From assembly GCA_903834835.1 (NCBI GenBank), contig CAILKO010000008.1, positions 18,684 through 82,683 of the forward strand: a stretch of 64,000 nt of DNA, read 5' to 3'. Every line of letters starts with the position of its first letter. The first letter of the stretch is position 1. This DNA is from an uncultured Pseudomonadota bacterium. Its GTDB lineage: Bacteria; Pseudomonadota; Gammaproteobacteria; Burkholderiales; SG8-39. This document shows positions 35,130 to 43,523 of this stretch, in pieces. The position numbers and the translations under genes are program-made. The notes beneath the pieces were generated by a model. It saw nothing but the letters and a program-made list of their open reading frames with translations. It did not search any database and was not told where the DNA came from.

Positions 35130-36859
35130 GCGCCAGACGCATCATCACTCGCCTTGCCTGCGCGCTCGCGGCGTGTCTCGTTGCCATGCTCGCCGCGGCG
35201 CAGGACGCGCCCGAGGTCGCGTCCGGCTGGGAAGAGAAGCGCGCCGTCAGCGCGCAGCGCTACATGGTGATTGCGGCCCATCCGCTGGCGGCAAACGCCG
35301 GCATGGCGATGCTTGCGCGTGGCGGTACGGCAATCGACGCGGCGATCGCGGTACAGATGATGCTGAATCTTGTGGAGCCCCAGTCTTCCGGTATCGGCGG
35401 AGGCGGATTCCTGCTTCACTGGGCAGCGAGGAAGCAGGCGGTGGCCGCCTACGACGGGCGCGAAGCTGCGCCCCTAGCGGCGCGGCCAGACCGGTTTCTG
35501 GACGCGTCCGGACGACCCCTGCCGTTTCGCGCGACGCGCGCGAGCGCATTGGCTGTAGGCGTCCCGGGTACGCTGCGCATGCTGGCCGCCGCGCACCGCG
35601 ACCATGGACGCCTCCCCTGGGCAAGTTTGTTCGAGCCGGCGATCCGCGCCGCGGAGCGTGGTTTCCCGATGTCGCATCGGCTGCACGTGCTGCTCGCTGC
35701 AGACGAGCGACTGCGACGCACGCCCGCGGCGCGCGCCCTCTATTACGACGCGGACGGCGGGGCCAGACCGGAAGGCAGTCTGATCGTGAACCGCGAACTC
35801 GCGGAGACCCTGCGCCTGATCGCTCGCCACGGGCCCGATGCCTTCTACTTCGGCGCGATCGCCGAAGATATCGTCGCCGCGGTACGCTCCCATGAGAGCG
35901 CGGGCGATCTGAGCGTGGTCGATCTGGCGCGCTATCGTGCAATCCGCCGGGAGGCGGTGTGCGCGCCGTACCGTGAGTATCGGGTATGCGGCATGCCGCC
36001 TCCGAGTTCGGGCGGCATCGGGGTACTGCAGATCCTCGGCATCCTGGAGCGCAGCGCATTCGCGGCGGCAGGGCCGCACACGGTGGAGGCGCTGCACCTC
36101 CTTGCTGAGGCCGGGCGCCTCGCCTACGCGGACCGCGGCCAGTATGTCGCCGACCCGGATTTTGTTCCTCAACCTGTTGCCGGCCTGATCGACCCTGCCT
36201 ATCTCGCAGGCCGTGCGAAGCTCCTGGGGGAGCGTTCGATGGGGCGTGCCGCACCGGGCCGGCCGGCCGGCGCGCCTGCCCTCGTCTCGGCACCGGAGAA
36301 TCCGGTGCACGGCACCACCCATGTGTCCGTCGTCGATGCGCGCGGCAATGCGGTGTCGATGACGACAAGCATCGAGGATGCCTTCGGCAGCCGTATCCAG
36401 GTGCGGGGCTTCCTGCTGAACAATCAACTCACGGACTTCTCTTTCCTGGCTGAAGTCGGCGGCATGCCGGTAGCGAATCGCGTCGAGCCGGGCAAGCGGC
36501 CGCGCAGTTCAATGTCGCCGACCCTGGTATTCGATCGTGACGGCCGGCTGAGGCTTGCGATCGGTTCGCCCGGCGGGCCGGCAATCATCAACTTTGTGGC
36601 ACGCGCGATCGTCGCAAACCTGGACTGGGGCTTCGACATACAGACTGCGATCGCCCTGCCGAACGTCGGGAGCAGAAACGGACCGACCGACATCGAGGCG
36701 GGGTCGCTATATGTTCTGCAGGCGGATGCGCTGCGCGCGCGCGGGCATGAGGTCCGGCTGCTGGACCAGACGAGCGGCCTGCACGGCATCGAGCGTAGTG
36801 TGCGCGGCTGGCGCGGCGGCGCGGACCCGAGGCGCGAGGGCGTGGTGCGGGGACGCTGA
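35126..36859 (+). CDS. ggt: Gamma-glutamyltransferase
   Basis: A 577-residue periplasmic Ntn-hydrolase. RLACALAACLVAMLAAAQ is a signal peptide. SGIGGGGFLLHW binds the alpha-carboxyl group, and HGTTHVSVVD contains Thr397, the predicted self-cleavage site and nucleophile of the small subunit. SSMSPTLVFD and GSPGGPAIINFV complete the site. It cleaves glutathione and transfers gamma-glutamyl groups. It is translationally coupled to the AEC transporter. The palindrome at 36913 follows in the convergent gap. Confidence 0.96.
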   Translation: MSARRIITRLACALAACLVAMLAAAQDAPEVASGWEEKRAVSAQRYMVIAAHPLAANAGMAMLARGGTAIDAAIAVQMMLNLVEPQSSGIGGGGFLLHWAARKQAVAAYDGREAAPLAARPDRFLDASGRPLPFRATRASALAVGVPGTLRMLAAAHRDHGRLPWASLFEPAIRAAERGFPMSHRLHVLLAADERLRRTPAARALYYDADGGARPEGSLIVNRELAETLRLIARHGPDAFYFGAIAEDIVAAVRSHESAGDLSVVDLARYRAIRREAVCAPYREYRVCGMPPPSSGGIGVLQILGILERSAFAAAGPHTVEALHLLAEAGRLAYADRGQYVADPDFVPQPVAGLIDPAYLAGRAKLLGERSMGRAAPGRPAGAPALVSAPENPVHGTTHVSVVDARGNAVSMTTSIEDAFGSRIQVRGFLLNNQLTDFSFLAEVGGMPVANRVEPGKRPRSSMSPTLVFDRDGRLRLAIGSPGGPAIINFVARAIVANLDWGFDIQTAIALPNVGSRNGPTDIEAGSLYVLQADALRARGHEVRLLDQTSGLHGIERSVRGWRGGADPRREGVVRGR

Positions 36860-36912
36860 GCGCCGCGCCGCTTGCATCCTGCCGAGGTCGAGACAGTGGG
36901 GGGGCGGTGTGG

Positions 36913-36938
36913 AGATAGTAACGTAAACGTTACTATCT
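36913..36938. repeat. Palindrome copy 2 (GTAAC-N6-GTTAC family)
   Basis: Perfect 12-base arms, AGATAGTAACGT and ACGTTACTATCT, around AA. It lies between the convergent ggt (stop 36859) and the histidine kinase gene, whose stop codon (36937-36939) overlaps the right arm. It shares its arm with copies 1 and 3. Confidence 0.88.
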
Positions 36939-38286
36939 ATCCCGAATGCGGCCTGCTTTCTTCCCGGTCGCCGGCCGGGAGCCCGGTGCGCGGCAGACGG
37001 ATCGTCACCCGCAGACCGCCGGACGGGCTCCGATCGAGCCTCGCGCTGCCGCCATGGCGCACGGCGATGCGCCGCACGATGGCGAGTCCGAGTCCGCTGC
37101 CGCTGATTTCGCGCGCGACACCGGGCCTCCGATAGAAACGTCCGAACACCCGCTCATGATCGGCCTCGGGAATGCCCGGCCCGGTGTCCTGGATCTCGAT
37201 CACGGCATCCTCGTCCGAACGCAACAGCGAGGCATCCACACGGCCATGCTCGGGCGTGTACTTGAGCGCGTTGTCGATCAGATTTGACACCAGCGTACGC
37301 AGGCCCACGGGCTCTCCCTGAACCTCCAGCGCCTCGCTGCGCGTGATCCCGAGGTCGATATGCCGGCGCTCGGCGAGCGCCGAGTAGTCGCCGATCACCT
37401 CGCGCAGCAGGACTTCAAGATTCACTGCCTCGCGCGTATCCGGCGCTGCAGGGGCCTCGTTTCGGGCGAGCGTAAGCAGCTGTCCGACCAGACGCGTGGC
37501 GCGCTCGACGCCGGCCCGGAGTTCGCCCAGCGCGCGCTTGCGGTCGATTTCGGAGTCCGCGCGTTCCGCAAGCTGTGCCTGCAGCGCGAGCGCGGTGAGC
37601 GGCGTGCGCAGCTCGTGCGCGGCGTCGGCGATGAAGGCGCGCTGTGTCTCGAGCGCCTGGGAAAGTTGCTGCAGCAGCCCGTTCAGCGCGTGGGAAAGCG
37701 GGGTGAGTTCTTCGGGCAGGGCGTGCTCGGGGAGCGGTCGCAGCGATTCCGGTGTGCGACCGCGAACCTCGCGCGCGAGTTCTTCCAGCGGTCGGAGGCC
37801 GCGTCCGACCGTAAGCCAGATAACCACGCCGAGGAGGGGCAACAGCAGCAGAAACGGCCACAGGGTCCGCAGAGCGACGGCCGCCGCCAGCCGGTTGCGC
37901 ACCGCCTGCGGCTGCCCGACCTGAATCACGTGGTCGCCCAGGCGCATCGCGAACACGCGCCACTGGCCGTCCTGGGTGCGCACGTTCGCGTAGCCGAGCG
38001 GCGCCTGCACCGGCATGCGCGAACGGGGATGTGAGAAGTAGATCTGCCCGCCCTGGACGCTCCAGATCTGGATCATGGTGTCGAGCCCGTCGGGCTCGAC
38101 CTCCGGCGCCAGTACGCCGTTCGCGAAGGCGTGATCGCGCAGCGACAGCGCGGTCTGCTGCAGCTGGTAGTCGAACAGGGCGTTCGCCTCCTCGCGCGCC
38201 GCGAGGTAGGTGGACCATGCGCCGAGCGCGACCGCGCCGGAAACCCCGCACAGCAGCCAGACCAGCAGGCGGGCGCGGATCGACAT
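36937..38286 (-). CDS. Two-component sensor histidine kinase, QseC/PmrB type
   Basis: A 449-residue kinase. Two transmembrane helices (near residues 8-27 and FLLLLPLLGVVIWLTVG) flank a periplasmic sensor of about 115 residues. HAMP follows, then the phosphoacceptor His in AFIADAAHELRTPLTALA, LIDNALKYTPEHG (N box), DTGPGIPEADHERVFGRFYR and GSGLGLAIV. It phosphorylates the response regulator encoded five bases upstream. Its stop codon overlaps palindrome copy 2. Confidence 0.96.
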   Translation of the reverse strand: MSIRARLLVWLLCGVSGAVALGAWSTYLAAREEANALFDYQLQQTALSLRDHAFANGVLAPEVEPDGLDTMIQIWSVQGGQIYFSHPRSRMPVQAPLGYANVRTQDGQWRVFAMRLGDHVIQVGQPQAVRNRLAAAVALRTLWPFLLLLPLLGVVIWLTVGRGLRPLEELAREVRGRTPESLRPLPEHALPEELTPLSHALNGLLQQLSQALETQRAFIADAAHELRTPLTALALQAQLAERADSEIDRKRALGELRAGVERATRLVGQLLTLARNEAPAAPDTREAVNLEVLLREVIGDYSALAERRHIDLGITRSEALEVQGEPVGLRTLVSNLIDNALKYTPEHGRVDASLLRSDEDAVIEIQDTGPGIPEADHERVFGRFYRRPGVAREISGSGLGLAIVRRIAVRHGGSARLDRSPSGGLRVTIRLPRTGLPAGDREESRPHSG

Positions 38287-38291
38287 CCGGC

Positions 38292-38951
38292 TCAGGATCG
38301 AGCGAGCATGTAGCCCACGCCGCGCACCGTGCGGATGAACTCCGGGCCGAGCTTCTTGCGCAGCGAATGGATGAATACCTCAACGGCGTTGGACTCGATC
38401 TCCTCGCCCCAGCCGTAGATCCTGCCCTCCAGTTGCGCGCGCGAAAGGATGGCGCCAGCGCGCGAGGCCAGCGCTTCCAGCACCGCGAATTCACGCGGTG
38501 AAAGCGACAGTGGCTGTTCGCGAAAGCTTGCTTCGCGGGTTGCCGTATTGAGGGTAAGCGGCCCGTGCCTGATCTCGGACTGGGCGCGGCCTTCACGGCG
38601 GCGCACCACGGCGCGCACGCGCGCCGCGAGCTCGTCGAGTTCGAAGGGTTTGACGACGTAGTCGTCCGCGCCACTGTCCAGTCCCGCGATCCTGTCGGTC
38701 ACGGCATCGCGCGCCGTCACCATCACCACCGGCACGTCGTTCTTTCTTGCGCGCAGGCCTTTCAGCACCTGCATGCCGTCCTTGTTGGGCAGCCCGAGAT
38801 CGAGCAGGACGCAATCGTAGCGCTCGGCGGCGATCGCGGCATCCGCCGCGCGTCCGTCCATGACCCAGTCCAGGCTGAATCCGTCCTGACGCAGGCCGCG
38901 CGAGACTGCGTCGCCGACCATGCGGTCGTCTTCCACCAGCAGCAGTCGCAT
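38292..38951 (-). CDS. OmpR-family response regulator, QseB/PmrA type
   Basis: A 219-residue regulator. MRLLLVEDDRMVGDAVSRGL carries the acidic pocket, CVLLDLGLPNKDGM has the phosphoacceptor Asp, and the output domain has PLSLSPREFAVLEALA and the winged-helix ending VHSLRKKLG-like FIHSLRKKLG with TVRGVGYML. It is cotranscribed with the kinase and probably with the HtrA gene 59 bases upstream. The direct repeat at 40512-40528 in front of that gene fits the DNA site of this subfamily, suggesting autoregulation. Confidence 0.96.
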   Translation of the reverse strand: MRLLLVEDDRMVGDAVSRGLRQDGFSLDWVMDGRAADAAIAAERYDCVLLDLGLPNKDGMQVLKGLRARKNDVPVVMVTARDAVTDRIAGLDSGADDYVVKPFELDELAARVRAVVRRREGRAQSEIRHGPLTLNTATREASFREQPLSLSPREFAVLEALASRAGAILSRAQLEGRIYGWGEEIESNAVEVFIHSLRKKLGPEFIRTVRGVGYMLARS

Positions 38952-39010
38952 CGCAAAGCTCCTTGAAGTTTGACCGCCAGGCCGCTAGAGGCGGCCTGGC
39001 GGGTGCCGGA

Positions 39011-40462
39011 TCAGCCGAGTTCCACAGGTACGTATATGCGGGCGTCTCCGCGCTGCACAAGGAGGGCAATCTGCGCCCCGGCCTTGGCGACCAGCGATTT
39101 CAGCTGCGCCGCGTCCCTGACCGGACTGCCGTTCACGGAAACGATCACGTCGCCCTCCTGGATGCCCGCCTTTTCCGCCGCGCCGGCCGATTGCTCCACC
39201 ACCAGGCCGTTGGCAAGTTTCAGGGCCTTGCGTTCCTCGGCGGATAGCGGTCGCACTGCCACCCCCAGACGGCCCTGATTCTCGTCCGGCTCCGCGCGTG
39301 CGACCTTGTCGGATTTCAGTGAGCCGACCTTGACCGACAACTCGCGGCGCGCACCGCCTCGCCAGACTTCGACGCGCGCGGAGTCTCCCGGCCGGATCTC
39401 GGCGATCACGGGCGGCAACTCGGAGGAGCGCTCGATCGCCTTGCCGTTCACGCGCAGGATCACGTCGCCCGGTTCAACACCCGCTTTCGCAGCAGGACCG
39501 CCGTCCTCGACGCTGGAAACCAGCGCGCCCGCCGGCCGGTCCAGCCCGAAGGACTTGGCGAGCGGTTGGGTGACCTCCTGGATCGCGACCCCGATCCGGC
39601 CGCGTTCCACGCGCCCGGTGGCGACGAGCTGGTCCTTGATCCGGGTGGCGACTTCCATCGGAATCGCGAAGGCGAGGCCCTGGTAGCCGCCGGTACGGGA
39701 GTAGATCTGGGAATTGATGCCGATGACTTCGCCGCGCATGTTGATGAGCGGACCGCCCGAGTTGCCCGGATTCACCGCCGCGTCGGTCTGGATAAAGGGC
39801 ACGTAGGTGCCGTCCGGCAGTGCGCGCGACGTGGCGCTCACGATGCCTGCGGTGACGGTGTTCTCGAACCCATAGGGCGATCCGATCGCGAGCACCCACT
39901 CGCCCACGCGCAGTGCTTTCGAGTCACCGAGTTTCACGGGCGTCAGATGCTCGGCCTGGATTTTCAGGGCAGCGATGTCGGTCTGCGGGTCGGTGCCGAG
40001 CACCTTGGCCTTGAACTCCCGCCGGTCCGCAAGCTTGACCAGCACTTCCGATGCGCCCTGCACGACATGCGCATTGGTGAGAATCACACCGTCTGCGCTC
40101 ACGATGAAGCCCGAGCCCATGCCCTCGCGCGGGCCCTCCTGCTGCGGCCCCTGGAAGCGTCGCAGGAACTCGGAAAACGGGTCGGCCCCGCCGGGATCGG
40201 GTTGCGCGCTGCGTGCGGGCCTGAGCGCGCTTACCCGGATGTGCACGACCGTATTGCGATTGGCCTCGACGATGCTCGCGAAATCCGGGCCTGACTGTGC
40301 GCTTGCCACGAGTGGCGTGCGCGTCGCGGCCATGGCGGCTTCCGTCGGGGCGGGCCCGGCATGGGCGAGCAACTGGCTGCCGCCGATAGCGCCGAGCGTC
40401 ATGAATCCGGCAGCGGTCAGCGCGGCCGCCGTCCTGCTGAGGATGAATTTCCTGGCGTCCAT
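39011..40462 (-). CDS. degQ: Do/HtrA-family periplasmic serine protease (DegP/DegQ type)
   Basis: A 483-residue enzyme with an N-terminal signal anchor (LTAAGFMTLGAIGGSQLLAH). The catalytic triad is seen in order: His in VILTNAHVV, Asp in DPQTDIAALK and Ser in PGNSGGPL. Two PDZ domains follow, with GRIGVAIQEVTQPLAKSFGL and the second ending near NGSPVRDAAQLKSL. It degrades or refolds damaged envelope proteins. ATG 40462 follows AAGGAG; the open frame to 40675 is a shadow. It precedes a two-component system on the same strand. Confidence 0.95.
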   Translation of the reverse strand: MDARKFILSRTAAALTAAGFMTLGAIGGSQLLAHAGPAPTEAAMAATRTPLVASAQSGPDFASIVEANRNTVVHIRVSALRPARSAQPDPGGADPFSEFLRRFQGPQQEGPREGMGSGFIVSADGVILTNAHVVQGASEVLVKLADRREFKAKVLGTDPQTDIAALKIQAEHLTPVKLGDSKALRVGEWVLAIGSPYGFENTVTAGIVSATSRALPDGTYVPFIQTDAAVNPGNSGGPLINMRGEVIGINSQIYSRTGGYQGLAFAIPMEVATRIKDQLVATGRVERGRIGVAIQEVTQPLAKSFGLDRPAGALVSSVEDGGPAAKAGVEPGDVILRVNGKAIERSSELPPVIAEIRPGDSARVEVWRGGARRELSVKVGSLKSDKVARAEPDENQGRLGVAVRPLSAEERKALKLANGLVVEQSAGAAEKAGIQEGDVIVSVNGSPVRDAAQLKSLVAKAGAQIALLVQRGDARIYVPVELG

Positions 40463-40511
40463 TGAAGGCGCTCCTTGAGTGGGTGGATGGAGAGCATGCT
40501 GCGGTCCGATC

Positions 40512-40528
40512 CTTAAGGAGAACTTAAC
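40512..40528 (-). promoter_or_regulatory. PmrA/QseB-like direct repeat upstream of the HtrA/two-component operon
   Basis: On the minus strand GTTAAG, five bases (TTCTC), then CTTAAG: two half-sites 11 bases apart, matching the PmrA/QseB box (YTTAAK-N5-YTTAAK) except for the first base. It lies 50-66 bases before the HtrA ATG. The same operon encodes a PmrA/QseB-type regulator, so feedback control is inferred. Confidence 0.6.
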
Positions 40529-40613
40529 CAGGCGGAGAACGTGAAGCGCCGCGGAACTGAACGGGGCGCGGAGCGCACGCGCCCCGGGGCAATCGCCGCG
40601 GAGCCGCCGGATG

Positions 40614-41420
40614 CTAGCGCCCGGTGAATTTCGCCGGACGCTTCTCGAGAAAGGCCGCCACGCCTTCGCGCGCATCGTCGCTGCGCGCGACCCGGCGCAC
40701 CTGCTCGCCTTCGAAATCGAGACCCGCCCGCGTCACCTGCGGCCCGGCCGCATCGACGGCGGCACGAACCGCCGCGATGGCCACGGGACTATGGCCGCAG
40801 ACCTCGGCGGCAAAGGCACGTGCGCCATCGAGAGCGCTCGCGCCTTCCGGCGCGACGCGATTGACGAGGCCCATGGCAAGCGCGTCACCCGCGCTCACGG
40901 GCTTGCCGGTAAGCATCATCTCCAGCGCGCGTGCGCGGCCGACGAGGGCGGTGAGGTACTGGGTGCCGGCATAGGCGGGAATCAGGCCGAGCTTGATCTC
41001 CGGAAGTGCAACGCGGACATGCGACGCAGCGACGCGGAAGGTGCAACCCATGGCAAGTTCGAGACCGCCGCCGAAGGCCAGACCGTTCATTGCCGCGATG
41101 CTGATCACTTTCGAACCGGAAAGCCGGAACAGGAAGTTGCGCGCCATGTCGCTCGATGCAGCGCGCTCCTCGACCGGCATCGTCGGCCATTCCGCGAGAT
41201 CGGTGCCGGCACAGAATGCGCGCTCGCCCGTCCCGGTGAGGATGATGGCGCGCAGGCCGCGGGTCTCGGCGTCGGTCAGGCATTGATCGAGGCCGCGCTT
41301 GATCTCCTTCGTGATCGCGTTCAGCTTGTGCGGTCGGTTGATGCGGAAGATGACTCCATGCTCGAAGTTTTCGATCAGGAAATGCGGGGCGTCCGTTGCG
41401 GGCTGCTGGGGGGTGCTCAT
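40614..41420 (-). CDS. Enoyl-CoA hydratase/isomerase family protein
   Basis: A 268-residue crotonase. FCAGTDLAEW forms part of the oxyanion hole. NGLAFGGGLELAMGC and LPEIKLGLIPAYAGTQ hold both glutamates (GGGLE, LPEI) used by hydratases, so it is probably active. Its substrate cannot be fixed from the sequence. It starts at 41420, divergent from the small CxxC protein and the second crotonase gene at 41530-42572. Confidence 0.92.
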   Translation of the reverse strand: MSTPQQPATDAPHFLIENFEHGVIFRINRPHKLNAITKEIKRGLDQCLTDAETRGLRAIILTGTGERAFCAGTDLAEWPTMPVEERAASSDMARNFLFRLSGSKVISIAAMNGLAFGGGLELAMGCTFRVAASHVRVALPEIKLGLIPAYAGTQYLTALVGRARALEMMLTGKPVSAGDALAMGLVNRVAPEGASALDGARAFAAEVCGHSPVAIAAVRAAVDAAGPQVTRAGLDFEGEQVRRVARSDDAREGVAAFLEKRPAKFTGR

Positions 41421-41529
41421 GGCGGGTCCTGGTAGCGAGTGTTTGTCCGCATGGTAGCGCAGCGACCGGGCGTTCTCCTGCCTTCCGCGGCAAAGCTAGA
41501 ATGCGCGCTCACCGACCAAGGAGATACCC

Positions 41530-41775
41530 ATGCTGGACAAAGCAAGCGTCGAAACGCATCTCGCGGGCTTCCGCGAGGGGCTGGTGGCCGATGGCTATGA
41601 TCTGCTGGTCGACGATGTCGCTGCCGGGAAGGCGCGCCTGCGCATCACTGCCGGACCGGAGGCCTGCGCCGAGTGTCTGGTCCCCAAGGACCTCATGATC
41701 GACATGCTGAAGGCATCTCTGGAGGACCTGCCCGAGATCACACAGCTTGAGCTCGCCTACCCGAACGAGGTCTGA
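41530..41775 (+). CDS. Small CxxC protein, NifU C-terminal domain-like, function unknown
   Basis: An 81-residue protein with a strong ribosome site (AAGGAG, seven bases before ATG 41530). The C-terminal half GPEACAECLVPKDLMIDML, with a CAEC pair, followed by LEDLPEITQLELAYP, resembles the fold of the NifU C-terminal (Fe-S carrier) domain, where a CxxC precedes a helix and a final strand. The similarity is weak and carries only one Cys pair. The next gene, a crotonase, starts two bases after its stop, so they are coupled. Confidence 0.75.
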   Translation: MLDKASVETHLAGFREGLVADGYDLLVDDVAAGKARLRITAGPEACAECLVPKDLMIDMLKASLEDLPEITQLELAYPNEV

Positions 41776-41777
41776 GC

Positions 41778-42572
41778 GTGTCGATGCGCTACGAGAACAT
41801 CCTGATCGAACCGCTTTCCGAGCTCCACGGGGTGAGTGTGCTGACGCTCAACCGGCCCGGCCTGCTGAACGCCATGAATACCCGGATGTTCGAGGAAATC
41901 CTCGATTGCGCACGCCGGATTTCGCACGACGACTCGGTCCGCTGCATGATCCTGACCGGCGCGGGTCGCTCGTTCTGCGCGGGCGCGGACCTGAAGGAAC
42001 GCCAGGGCATGGACGATGCCACCTGGCGCCGCCAGCATCACACGATCGAGGAGGCGTTTCTCGCGCTGAAGGAGATACCGCAGGCGACCATTGCCGCTGT
42101 GGAAGGTCACGCCTATGCGGGCGGCATGGAACTCGCGTTGATGTGCGACTTCATCATTGCCTCCACCACGGCGCGATTCGCACTCGCCGAGGTGAAGCGC
42201 GGCATCATGCCGGGTGGTGGCGGCATCCAGAACCTGGTGCGCTCGGCAGGCATGCGGCGCGCCAAGCAGTATCTTTTCACCGGAGACCCGTTCGATGCCG
42301 CGCGTGCCGAGGCGCTCGGCGTGGTGAACGAGGTGACGCCCGAGGGCGGTGCACTGGCGCGTTGCGTCGAGATCGCGCGTGCCATTCTGGACGCGGCGCC
42401 GATGTCGGTGCGATATGCCAAGCTCGCCGCGAGCCGGGGCGGCGAAGTGGACTTTCACACCGGGTACGCGCTCGACATCGCAGCCTACAACGTGCTCGTG
42501 CAGAGCGAGGATCGCAACGAAGGCATCAACGCCTTCAACGAGAAGCGCAAGCCGGTCTGGAAGAACCGTTAG
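41778..42572 (+). CDS. Enoyl-CoA hydratase/isomerase family protein
   Basis: A 264-residue crotonase-fold enzyme distinct from the one at 40614. FCAGADLKERQGM forms part of the oxyanion hole. EGHAYAGGMELALMCDF and ALAEVKRGIMPGGGGIQNL hold the two catalytic glutamates. GTG 41778 is used; ATG 41784 is two codons further. It converges on miaA with overlapping stop codons (42569-42572). Substrate not predictable. Confidence 0.93.
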   Translation: MSMRYENILIEPLSELHGVSVLTLNRPGLLNAMNTRMFEEILDCARRISHDDSVRCMILTGAGRSFCAGADLKERQGMDDATWRRQHHTIEEAFLALKEIPQATIAAVEGHAYAGGMELALMCDFIIASTTARFALAEVKRGIMPGGGGIQNLVRSAGMRRAKQYLFTGDPFDAARAEALGVVNEVTPEGGALARCVEIARAILDAAPMSVRYAKLAASRGGEVDFHTGYALDIAAYNVLVQSEDRNEGINAFNEKRKPVWKNR

Positions 42573-43510
42573 GACGGCCTTGCCAGAAAGGCCTCGATCG
42601 CCCCGGCGGCATGATCGAATGCCCGCGGATCGAAGGAATCGAGGACGAGGTCGCCGCCCAGCTTGCGCTGCCAGGTGAGCTGACGCTTGGCAAGCTGACG
42701 CGTTGCGGCAATGCCGGTCTCGCGCAGGTCCGCAGCGTCGATGTCACCGTCCAGGAACTGCCATGCCTGGCGATAGCCGACGGCGCGCATCGCGGGCAGC
42801 TCGGGCCTCAGGGGATGGCGCAGGCGCAGGCTGCGCAGCTCATCCACCAGTCCGTTTGCCAGGATGACATCGAAGCGTTCCGCAATCGCGCGGTGCAACC
42901 GGGCGCGGTTCTGCGGAAACAGCGATACCCAGAGCGCGTCGAGCGGCGCGGGGCGTCGCGCGCCGATGGAATCGGACATCGGCCTGCCGGTCACCCGGAT
43001 GATTTCCAGCGCGCGCTGGATCCGCTGGGGATCGGTGGGCCGGATGCGCTCGGCGCTGGCCGGATCGAGCGCCGCGAGCCGCGCGTGCAAGGCGGCGAGG
43101 CCGAGCGTCGCCGCATCGCGTTCCAGTTCTTCGCGGATCGCTGGGTCCGCCGGCGGCAGCGCATCGAGACCCGAGCGGAGCGCCTGAAAATAGAGCATCG
43201 TGCCGCCGACGAGCACCGGCAGCCTGCCGCGCGAGCGGATCTCCGCCAGCACGCGCAGCGCATCGGCCGCGAACTGCGCTGCGGAATAGGCGTCGACCGG
43301 CTCGAGTATGTCGATCAGATGATGCCGCACGCGTTCCTGTTCGGCGGGTGCAGGCTTCGCCGTGCCGACATCCATGCCGCGGAACACCTGGGCCGAGTCG
43401 ACGCTGACGATCTCGATCTCGAAGCGCTCGGCGAGCGCCATCGCAAGGCGGGATTTACCGCTCGCAGTGGGGCCGTAGAGGCAGACAGCAGGTCCTACGT
43501 GTGCGGTCAT
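42569..43510 (-). CDS. miaA: tRNA dimethylallyltransferase
   Basis: A 313-residue enzyme adding dimethylallyl to A37 of tRNAs that read UNN codons. LYGPTASGKSRLAMALAE is the P-loop, VSVDSAQVFRGMDVGTAKP and VGGTMLYFQAL are family motifs, and RQLAKRQLTWQRKL is the tRNA-binding segment. The start ATG 43510 is chosen over an open frame that enters mutL. It follows mutL by 13 bases, as in many Proteobacteria. The dimethylallyl donor comes from the isoprenoid pathway (dxs nearby). Confidence 0.96.
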   Translation of the reverse strand: MTAHVGPAVCLYGPTASGKSRLAMALAERFEIEIVSVDSAQVFRGMDVGTAKPAPAEQERVRHHLIDILEPVDAYSAAQFAADALRVLAEIRSRGRLPVLVGGTMLYFQALRSGLDALPPADPAIREELERDAATLGLAALHARLAALDPASAERIRPTDPQRIQRALEIIRVTGRPMSDSIGARRPAPLDALWVSLFPQNRARLHRAIAERFDVILANGLVDELRSLRLRHPLRPELPAMRAVGYRQAWQFLDGDIDAADLRETGIAATRQLAKRQLTWQRKLGGDLVLDSFDPRAFDHAAGAIEAFLARPS

Positions 43511-43523
43511 GCGCGCTTGCGGC

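Noticed and set aside
36913..36938. Reading the palindromes as intrinsic terminators
   Set aside because: The stems are A+T-rich, the loops are very short or poorly formed, and there are no T-runs; a third copy lies before a gene start. A protein-binding or repeat role fits better.
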